Shown piece after piece: positions 1 through 10,100 of a stretch of DNA of 64,000 nt. How positions within the stretch are numbered: position 1 is the first letter of the stretch; each line of letters starts with the position of its first letter. The stretch spans positions 95,625 through 159,624 of the forward strand of contig VWZW01007711.1 of assembly GCA_013397115.1 (NCBI GenBank). The letters are read 5' to 3'. The translations under genes and the position numbers were made by a program. Source of the DNA: Edolisoma coerulescens. Its lineage: Eukaryota; Chordata; Aves; Passeriformes; Campephagidae. The notes under the pieces are model-generated. The model made no database searches, was not told the origin of the DNA, and saw only the letters and a list, made by a program, of their open reading frames with translations.

Positions 1-215
1 GGAGAGCAAATCCCCTTTAGCTGAGTTTATCTGGTGTTTGATAATTCCATCTTGTGCTCCCTGGTTTCTGCAATGACAAGCAGCAGTTTCCCCCTCATCT
101 CCTCAGCGCCACCTATGATTTTATAAGCCTCTCTGTTTTTACCAAGGATTTATTTAGGGAAGTTATCCCATATTTCTGACCATCCCCAATGCTTTCTCTG
201 GCTTCTCCAACTAAA

Positions 216-562
216 CAGAATCATGGAATCATGGAATGGTTTGGGTTGGAAGGGGCCTTAAAGCCCATCCAGTGCCACCCCCTGCCATGGGCAGGGACAC
301 CTTCCACTCTCCCAGGGTGCTCCAAGCCCCATCCAACCTGGCCTTGGACACTTCCAGGGATCCAGGGGCAGCCCCAGCTTCTCTGGGCACCCTGTGCCAG
401 GGCCTCCCCACCCTCACAGGGAACAATTCCTTCCCAATATCCAAACTAACTGTCCCCTCTGGCAGTGTGAATCCATTGCCCCTTGTCCCCAGTCCCTCCC
501 CAGCTCTCCTGGAGCCCCTGTAGGCACTGTAGGGTCCTCTTCTCCAGGCTGGACACCCCAGC
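216..562 (-). mobile_element. CR1 LINE 3' end
   Basis: Read on the minus strand it runs from GGGTGTCCAGCCTGGAGAAG through CCTGTGAGGGTGGGGAGGCC and CCATGGCAGGGGGTGGCACT to CCATTCCATGATTCCATGATTCTG. It is one of the most complete copies of the subfamily whose tail reads TTCCAACCCAAACCATTC. Confidence 0.92.
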
Positions 563-2032
563 TTGGAAATGATGGATTTGAAGTTACATTTGAAACAGGA
601 AGGAACTCCTGGGTTCACGTGGCAGAGTGATGATCCTGTTTTGCTCTTTTCCCATTCCAAAACTGTCCCAGTGGTCACACACTGAGTGAGATTGAGCTGG
701 TGTTCCCACAGAATTCCCACAGGGACTGGTGCCAGTGGTTTTCCTCAGTGGTCAGAGGGCTTTAGAGTCATTTCTGTGTGTGCAGCAATCGCCCACTGCC
801 CTGATGGGTTTGGGTCCAGCTGACTCAGTGTGGCACTGGGTGGGTTTGCCACGACTGAACTGGTCCTTTAGGGAATGTTTGCTGGATGAGTCCACAGCGT
901 GGGCAGCTCTCCTGGGAGGAGGAATGTGTCATCTGGGCTCTGATAACTGGGAAGGAAAGGCTGAGAGCGAGATCAGTCGTGGACACCTGAAGTGCCAGGA
1001 GCTGAAACTCCCCTCGCTGATGACATTCCTGTGCTGCCTGTGTCCTTTCCTGATGAAACTCCAAGCTAGATTCCATTTTTATTGTAATCAGGCACAGACT
1101 TCATTAATGTAGGAGGGCAGCATCCCTCAGGCAGCCACTCTGAGGCAGTTATCCCCTTGATTGATGCCTGATCAGTGTGCCAGGCACTGTACACATGCTG
1201 GGAGCTATATTTGGGGAACAGGCACTGCCTGGGTGCAGCTGAGCAGTTTTTCCCCTCTAAAATGCTCATAGTTCATGGGAAACTGTTATTAACACAGCCC
1301 CTTGCCCAAGCTGTTCAGGATTTTGAGAGTTCCATACAGTAATAAACACATTTTTAGGAGAATCACTTCTGAAGCAGATGGGTCTGGGTGGTGCAGCACT
1401 TGCAGGAGGGGTTGTTCTGTGTTTTGGAGGTCTCAGTTCTGGTCAGGTGTCTGTCCTTGGCTTTCTCTGTGCCCTGGTACCTCACCTGTGTAGCAGTGAA
1501 GCTGTTTGAGGTGCCTGGCACATGTGTGGCTGGTTAGGATTCATTGGATAGGGGAGCAGGAGTTCTGCTGGCGGGGCTGTGCCCTTTGCTGAGTTACAGC
1601 AGCACCACGGGAGCAGCAGGAGCTCCCTGAGGACAGGTGGTGAGGAAACACAGAGCAAGTGGAAGCAAAGGCGGTCAGAGGTGAGGCGAAATGTTCCCAG
1701 TCAGTTCTGCTGATAATCCCTGAGTGCTCCTGGAGCAGTTCTGCTGCCCTGCCAGGGGGATCTCAGCAGGCTGAAGGCACCTCTGAGCCCTGTCCTTGGG
1801 AGGTGGTTTGGGAGCAGATGTCTGTTTGTGGGCTCAGGAGCAGGAGGTGGTTCAGGTGTTCTGGGGACTCATCTCACACAGGTTCCAGGCTGGTGTTTAC
1901 ACCCTGCTTTACCACCCCTTTCCACAGTGGAAAGCTGCTGGAATTTTGTCTTTGTGCAGGCAAAAAGCTTTTCTGCTGCTGAGCATCACTGAATCCTCTT
2001 GGTCTGTGAAGTGCTTTAGCTGGAAGTCTTTA

Positions 2033-2120
2033 GTGGGAGGTGTCCCTGTCCATGGTAGGGCATGGAACAAGATTAGGGTCCCTTCCAACCCAAATCATTC
2101 CATCATTCCATGGTTCCATG
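2033..2120 (+). mobile_element. CR1 3' tail
   Basis: Only the last ~85 bp: ggtgtccctgtccatggtag to ccttccaacccaaatcattc and a double CCATGGTTCCATG ending. Confidence 0.85.
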
Positions 2121-2990
2121 AAAATGGGCACCCGATGGGGCTTCCTGAGTTCCTGTGGGGGTGAGGATCAAACTCCATTCACTTCCTCTCCACTGAGTGT
2201 GTTGGGTTTTCTTCTTTGCCAGCCAGATCTTCCTGATTTGGCTCCAACTTGTAAAATGCTGTAACATTTTCCTGGCCTTGCTGGGCCGTCAGAAAGGAAC
2301 CGAATCCTGGGCGGCTGTAAAGCCGTGGCCGTGCAGGACGTGGTGGGAGCAGCACCTGTGGAACGGGGCAGGAATACCATGGAATGGCTGTGTTGCTGCT
2401 TCCTGAGGACACTGTGCCCTTCCCCAGCTGACCTGCAGGCAGTGTTGGACCCTCAGCCCTGAAACATCACATTAACTGCTGCCACTGTAGTTCCAAACCG
2501 GCGTTTTCAGCTCAGGAGTTGGCTGCTTTCCCCCTTTTTCTCTTTCCCAGAGAGGTGGCTGAGTGGTGCTGTGGTGCCTCCCGAGCTGCAGACTGGGATT
2601 GACACAGGAGGGGCAGCACAGTGTCCCCAGCAGAGCCCTGTGTGACCCTCGTGACCTGGGACGTGCTCTGGGTCCCCCTGCCAGATGTTCCTTTTGCTCT
2701 CTTGGGCTAAAGCCAAACTTGGAGCGAGGACTTGAGCTCATTCCCAGTTCAGGATCTTTCTTGGGGTCCAGCACCTGGAGCGGGAGCAGAATCTATTCAG
2801 TGAGTGCAGGGGAAGAACAGAGCCTGTGAGGAGGCACTGTCTGCATCAAAGATGTGTTTAAATAGGTTTTTATCCTCTGTCAAGGGAATGCAAAGCAGTT
2901 ACAGGATTCATTCTGGGAGTAATTTTTAGGGTTTTGTTCTGTTTTCATAATGATGAAGTTTTGCGTCATGAAGTTGAAATATAGAACTTG

Positions 2991-3216
2991 CACAGAATCA
3001 CAGAACATCCTGAGTGGGAAGGGACCCCCAAGGACCATCAAATCCAGCTCCTGGCCCTGCACAAACACCCCAACAATCCCACCCTGTGCCTGGGAGTGTT
3101 GTCCAAACTCTCCTGGAGCTCTGGCAGCCTCGGGGCCGTGCCCATTCCGTGGGGAGCCTGGGCAGTGCCCAGCACCCTCGAGGTGGGCACTGGACATTCA
3201 CTTCACTCTTGGAACC
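2991..3216 (-). mobile_element. CR1 3' end, second subfamily
   Basis: Minus-strand sequence carries the GGGCACTGCCCAGGCTCCCC, GGCCCCGAGGCTGCCAGAGC and GATTGTTGGGGTGTTTGTGC blocks and ends GATGTTCTGTGATTCTG. Confidence 0.9.
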
Positions 3217-4060
3217 TCAGCCAGACTTCCTGTAGAGCAAAAGAGGAGGGTCCTTGGCCAGCCAGGCCCCTCCCAGCCCATGGGCTCCCTGTGTGCTGGG
3301 ACAGAAAAGGGACTGATGATCCTGCCTGGTAATCCCAGCAGCTCCTTCCATCAGCCACTGTTGATCAGTGTCCAAGCCCTGCACAGGGAAATTCAGATAG
3401 CAGTGGAAGGGCCTCTGCAAGATGAACAAACAGCAGTGGATTTGCATTTTCAGCTGATGTTTTCCACAACTTGCTCTATTGTTCATAAACCCCGTTATTG
3501 CCTGGGCTGACTCGGGGTTGGTCTGGGCACTCTGGATTGGGAATTGGAGGCTGCTGGAGTGGGACTGTCCTGTACAGCTGCAGGGGGAACCCAGGCACTC
3601 GCAGCAGCCTCTGCTCAAAAGCCTGAGCTGGAAATCCACTGGAACTGCCTGTGCAGGAGCAGGGAATTGACTGTACCCACAGATTCCTAAAGACAGGCTG
3701 TTCCCCCGAGAAGTCATTTGTAATTCAGCTTTTGGGAGTGGGAGTTTGCTCAGGCTTTTAAATTTAATGAGGATCCAGCTATTTATAATGATGGGTTCAG
3801 AAGGAGCTGTGAGTGTGGTGGGGCTTTGTGCACCACAATTCTTGGACCCTGTTGGTGGCATCGCTCCGAGATCTCATCTTGGTCTCCTGTGGCTGCTGTT
3901 GGCTACTTCAATTACTGACAGATTTAATCCTATTAATTTTGTTTGAAGTGGCTTTTTTAAATGGCCATTTCCCATTTGCCATTTGTAGCTGGCTGAGCCT
4001 TCCCCAGGCTGGTTCTCTCTTGTTTTTCCTTTCCTGACTCTCTCTCCCTTGCCTGGACAG

Positions 4061-4195
4061 GGCCGCAAGCTCCTGATCATCGGGACCACAAGCCGCAAGG
4101 ATGTCCTGCAGGAGATGGAGATGCTGAATGCCTTCAGCACCACCATCCATGTGCCCAACATTGCCACGGGGGAGCAGCTCATGGAGGCTTTAGAG
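4061..4195 (+). CDS. NSF: NSF coding exon, D2 sensor-1 region
   Basis: 135 bp, 45 codons, phase 0 at both ends. It begins after GGACAG and ends GAG|GTGAGG. It encodes GRKLLIIGTTSRKD followed by VLQEMEMLNAFSTTIHVPNI and ATGEQLMEALE. LLIIGTTS is the hydrophobic strand and polar sensor-1 segment of an AAA+ module, which senses the gamma phosphate. Mammalian NSF has QLLEALE where this has QLMEALE. The identity is beyond reasonable doubt. Confidence 0.97.
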
Positions 4196-7100
4196 GTGAG
4201 GAAAAGTCCAAGGATGACAAAAGACTCGAAATTTGCTGGAAACGAGGGATTTTGCAGTAGCTGTGTCTGGTAACACCATCCCACTTGACATCATGTCATA
4301 ACGTAGCAGTTCTGAGGCTTTTCAATTTGCTCTTTCATGAATTAAATTAAGGCAAAATTAGAGAACTGTAGGTCTGGGGAAAGGTTTGTGGTATGGAAAC
4401 ATTCCAGGGGCATGGAAGTGGGTAATGAATATAATTGGGACACTTAAACTGAACGTGCCCCGAGGGTGCTGAGCTGTGGTGAATTGGAACAGCACCAACT
4501 GAAGGTGTTTGGTGCTGAGGAATTATAAGTTCCTTATAAATTCCTGCCTTTAGTGTCTCCTTATTCTGTGCCCCAGTGGGAATTGTAGTGAGAACTGAAG
4601 GCTGTTAAAATAAACGGAATAGGCAAGTCTTTGTTGCCATTGGCGAACTTGTCCCAGTGATGGTGCCACCGAAGCCTGAGAGACACAGACACTCCTGCAG
4701 CAGGTTTGGAAACTTCCTGTGGCTTGAACCATTGATTCCTTGTAGGCCCTGATCTGGAGAAAACCTGGAGTGCAGCATAAAAGCACAGCACTAACTGTTG
4801 GATAAGGGATGTTATGGAAAAAACCCATTACGGAATTCAAGAATTTTTTGTGTTTTGCCTTGTCTAAGATACATTGCAACGAATCTCCCTTCTCAGCTAG
4901 TAAATGCTTCTAGCTTCCCATTCCCTTTCTCCTGAGGTAGGTACCATTATTCCTACTGACAGTCTCCTGTTGCTGATTTTTTAAAATGATTTCCCCCCCA
5001 GCTCCTGGGTAACTTCAAAGACAAGGAGCGCAGCACGATCGCTCAGAACGTCAAAGGGAAGCCTGTCTGGATCGGGATCAAGAAGCTGCTGATGCTGATA
5101 GAAATGTCATTACAGGTAGGAATGGTTCTGGGGAGGAAGGACTGGGGTCCTAGAGCAGTCCTGGAGGCTCCCTTCTCTGCAGACCCCTGCTGTCGGTGGG
5201 AGCTTTGCATCGGTTTAATTGGGAAAAGAGCTGCAGCGAGGGGAAATTTTCAGAACAAAGAAATCACCACATCTTGGTCCACAGAGATCTTTAAATCCCC
5301 CCGTGCCCATGGGCTGTTCAGAGCTGCACTTCAGAGCATCTGGCTATGGGAGGGGTTGGATTAACTCACCTTTCATGGAATTTCTTCTCTCCACCCAGCA
5401 TGTTAAGATTGCAGATAGCAATCACCTCGGGTTTTTTTTTAAAGAAGAAGGTGCCTGTGCAGGTGTATGTGCTCTTTCCCTGAAGAAGATAAATCTGTCA
5501 GGCTGTTCAGCTGCTCTTCTCTTTATTTTCCACTTTCAGCACTTTAAAGAAAATAATTGCAGAGGGTAGAACTATGCAGCTCTGAGCCCTCCCCCGCAGC
5601 AGCACCCATGCCTGGAGCCAGCCAGCAAGCTCATGCTCATGCTGACACGGGCTGAGGGTGCAGCCCTAATCCTCCCCTGACATCCCAGTGCTCCCCCAGC
5701 CCCCCCTCTGCTCACATCAAATGGATTTAGTGCAGCTGAGTGAACTGTCCTCAGATCTTCCTCGCAGAGGCAGGGCAGAAGTGAAGAGACTTGTAGTTCA
5801 GAGCAGACAAGTCATGTACCCCTCTGTTCACTCTTCACAATTCTGTTAAAACTTGCTCAGCGCTAAGGATATGCTCTGACTGGATGTCACCTCAGGGAAT
5901 AAAGTCATTTATCTAGATTACTTTTTCCTCTTCTTCCTTGGCTTTTAATTCCATACCTACAGGCAAGTCAGTAAGTCATTGCTCACATGTATTAAATGTA
6001 TTTAAGGGGTGCTGGCCTTGGGGGGCTGCCGGGCTCTGCTGCGCTCCCGTTCCCTGAGCCCTGACAATGGGTCCCTTCTTCTGACACAGGTCGTGTTCTT
6101 GTGCTGCTTTCACCTGAAGTGCTCCTTGTTTCCAAAGCTGAAGGTGGAGGTTCTGTAAATCCTGGGCAGTTCTGAGTTGGGAGATGGGCGGGAATGCTGA
6201 CCCCAGCCCTGTTCCCAGCCTGGCCCCTGGGCCCGTTCCAGTCCTGGGGGGCAATTCTGGGCACCAATCTCACAGGGATAGAAAGGAATTAGAGAGTGTC
6301 CAAAGGAGGGACCTGAAATGGTGAAGGGTGTGGAGGGGAAGCCATAGGAGGAGCAGCTGAGGTGACTTGTTCAGCTGGAGCAGAGGAGGCTGAGGGCAGA
6401 GCTCAGTGGGGCTGCAGCTCCTCCCGAGGGGCAGCTCCGATCTCTGCTCCCTGGGACAGGGACAGGACCCAGGGAACGGCTGGAGCTGGGCCAGGGGAGG
6501 TTTAGGTTGGAGATCAGGGAAGGGTTCTTCCCCCAGAGGGTGCTGGGCACTGCCCAGGCTCCCCAGGGAATGGTCCCGGCCCCGAGGCTGCCAGAGCTCC
6601 AGGAGCGTTTGGGCAGCGCTGCCAGGGATGCCCAGGGTGGGGCTGTTGGGGTGTCTGTGCAGGGACAGGGTGGGACTGGGTATCCTGGGGGTCCCTTCCC
6701 ACTCAGGCCATTCCATGATTCTGTGACCAGTGACACCGTTGACACAGAGTCCTCACCCTGCCCCAGGCTGTGCAGGCAAACTGCTCTTAGGCATGAATTT
6801 TTTCAGCAGACCATTGCTGGGTAGGTGAGTCCAGGAGCTGGGAGGGGACAGGCAGAGCTGGGACTGTGCCCTTTGTGACACACTGAACACGAGCTGCTGC
6901 TGCCACTGTCCCTAGAGCCACTGAGGGTGTCCCTCTGCTGCCCGTGGAGGGTTGGCAGCAGGGTGGTTCCTGCTCTGGCACTGGGTTCAGGTGGTTGTGT
7001 AATAGCAGAGGTAACAGCATATGGCAGCTAAATATGAACCAGCTCTGTTCCAAAAGGTCTGAGGTGTTTCCATGACTCCATCTGCTGAACTGCTATAAAT

Positions 7101-10100
7101 ACAGGAGACCAGTGCAGGCTCTCACTGATCAGAGCTGGGATCTGAGTGCACTGGAACCCAGGGAGCTCAGTGAGCTCAGATCTGCCAGGCTCTTACAGGA
7201 AAACACCGTTGCACCAGATAAGAAGTCCAGCACTGGATCTTGTTTTCACTGAGCTGTACCACAGCTCTTTAGAAGGAGATTTCAGTCTGAAATCACTTAA
7301 GAATTCCAGATGATGGATGAAATTTCTCAGAACGCAGCTGATTAGATGCCAGGTGAATGAATTCTTTGTAAAAGAATGTGCACATAGTGACTTCCTCTGA
7401 ATCGAATGGTGGGTTTTGTTTTGTTAAAGCAGTGACCCCACTCTGTGCTCTCTGCAGGGATTCCTGAGCTGGTCAAATGACTTCCAGTGTGTTTCAGACT
7501 AAAGTCACACTGAACCAGCCCCTCAACATCAAAATTCTTTCTTGGGGTACCTGAACTGCTCTGGTGCCCTGGGTGAATTGTCACCTTGTTTATGAGCTGT
7601 GTAACCCCACACATTCTGGCAGCCTAACTTCTCCCAAACTCTGTTTATTGCTGTTCCTGGCTTGCTTTAATGTCCAGCTGCTCGTGTTCTGTGTCACATA
7701 CTTTGGTCATCTGTGTACACTGAGTATCCTGGAATGATTCTGTTCTTGTTCAAACGAACCTTTGATCCCTGGACACACCCAGGCTTTGCCATGTGGATCC
7801 ACAGGTGTTTGCAGTGCCCTTGGCTGCAGTACAGGGCCAGCTCCAGGGCTCTTGGGTCCCACGCTGGTTTCACCCTGCCCTGGGTGCTGCTGGATACCTG
7901 AGCCTTCTCTTCCCATAGCTGGGGGCTGGTTCCTCCTGCTTCCTCTCCCTGCCTGTCTTGTTGCTCTTGGACCTTGCTGGCAGCACTCCCAAAGCCAAGG
8001 TCTCTCCTCCTTGGAGCAGGAGCCTGGATGAGGCAGGCAGTGTTCCAGAAAGCCCTTTCTGGCACCTCCAGGGTTTCCTGATTTGGTAACTTCTGTTTAG
8101 CATAAATAAAACTTAATCAGCATAAATGAAACTTAATCTAAGGTGCTTGTCTTTAATGTATCTTAACTTTCATGGGAGCTTAGTTTGAAAGATCACCATG
8201 TGATATTGCCTGCTTTATTTTAAACCAAACACTGCACCTGGACATGCTGAGGGTTTGGGTTCATGGCAGGCTGTCAGGAGCACTGAGGGCTTGTCACATC
8301 GTGGTGGAGGATCTCCTTCTCTGGACTGCAGATTAACAACCTCCCTTCAGTTCCTTTGTCTCCTGAGGGGTCCTGGATGTCCTGGGGATGCTGCACTACC
8401 CAGGAAGGAACATCCATGTTCCTGTCACCTCTCTGAGCTCTGTCCCAGAGTCAGTCCCCACGCTGCTGTTGCAGAAAAGCTTCCCCCCAGTCTGGCAGCA
8501 GCATTTCCCTTTTCACAGAGCACCAGAGGGTCTGTCCAGGAGTCCTGAACCTGCTTCCTCTGTGCTCCACTGACTCCATCTCCTGCTCCTTCCCGGGCAG
8601 ATCAGCCTCTGGGGTTTGTGCCTGCATTTTTAATAAGCAGTTTGATCAAGTTTGAGTCTTTGTGGCCTTTCAGCTGCCAGGTGTAGTCTTTTGGACAAGG
8701 TGCTGTGTGTGCAGGTAAATGCTGCTCCTCCCCAGGAGCCAGTGCAGGTAATGGACAGTGTTGGGTTTTTAGCAGAACTCTCTGATTGGACCTTTGTTAT
8801 TTGCTGGTTGGGATGGCTTCCCGTGGTTTCCTAAGGTTTTACCTCAGCATCTGCTCTGGAGAAGCCCTTCCAGAAGGAGACACGTTCAGTGTATCTACAA
8901 ACACACCCAGTGTCTGTCCGAGGAGTCCCTTTCCAGGCAGCTGTCCCCAGTGCTGGCGGTGGGGCTGTTCCTGCCCAGGTGGAGGAGCTGGCATTTCCCT
9001 CAGCTGAGCTGCATGAGGTGTGTGTGGGGCTAATCTCCCTCCAGCTGAGGCACCACCAGCAGGTGCAGGACTCCCCTCTCCTGATCCCTGCAGGCTCAGG
9101 GTGTGCCTGGCCCCAGCCCTGTTGGTTAAGGAAGGTTCAGGAATGTTGGCTCCCAGGTGGGTGCCTGGCACATGGGCACACGTGGGCTTCTGCCCCTGAG
9201 CCCAGCTCCTGGGCCCAGCTGCTTGACCACTGTTCAGTCCATTGTGTTTGGCCTGTAAATGACTCCTTTTTTGTGGGCCCACCTGGAGCTGGGGTCAGGC
9301 TTTATCCAGCGCTTGCCACTCCAGGAACATTCAGAAATACAGGAAGGGAGGTGGAGGTGTCATAGGACTGTAGAATGCACCTGGAAGTCTCATCTGTTGG
9401 CTGTCAGGAAAGGAGGGGAGGGTGTTGGGCACTGCCCAGGCTCCCCAGGGAATGGGCACGGCCCCGAGGCCACCAGAGCTCCCAGGGATGCCCAGGGTGG
9501 GATGGTTGGGGTGGCTGTGCACGGCCAGGAGTTGGACTCCATGATCCTTCCCCATGGTCCCTTCCCACTCAGGGTGTTCTCTGATCCAGTCCAACCTCCT
9601 GCTTCAGCAGGATGAGCCACGGGGTCATAGCAGAGCCCTTTGGTGGGGAAGATTCGGGACCCTTGCCAGGTGAGGGTCCCCTGCTGGGTCTGGTGGTGTG
9701 GATTGAAGCTGGGGATGCCCCAGAGAAAGGGGATGCACAGGTAATCAGAGCTCAGGGTTCATGTGCACGAGCTCCTGTCCCAGCTGCCTTCAGCCTTTCT
9801 GACAGATCCACAGAGTCACTGAGGTGGGAAAAGCCCCCTGAGTGTTCCCTCAGTGCTGCCAGGGCCACCACTGACCATGTCCCCAAGTGCCACGTCCCCC
9901 ACAGAAATGGGAGAGCTGGCACAGTGCCAGGTGAGCTTTTCCTTGTGGCCGGGTGTCAACTGGGAGAGGTTGTGGAGAAGATTAGGCTGGAGGGACCCTG
10001 CAGACACCCTCTCTGGTCTCCTGTTTGGTGGTACCACAGTCCCTCTCAGTCCCTGGGTGTTTCACACTCCAAACTCTCTATTAGGGGGGCGTTGACCTTT

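Larger units (their letters stand above)
1..4060 (+). other. NSF: NSF intron (3' part), with three CR1 fragments
   Basis: I found no NSF exon or other gene here. The stretch contains CR1 fragments at about 216-562 (-), 2033-2120 (+) and 2991-3216 (-). The rest is unremarkable intronic DNA. It ends in a pyrimidine-rich tract (tctctctcccttgcctggacag) that serves as the acceptor for the exon at 4061. Confidence 0.85.
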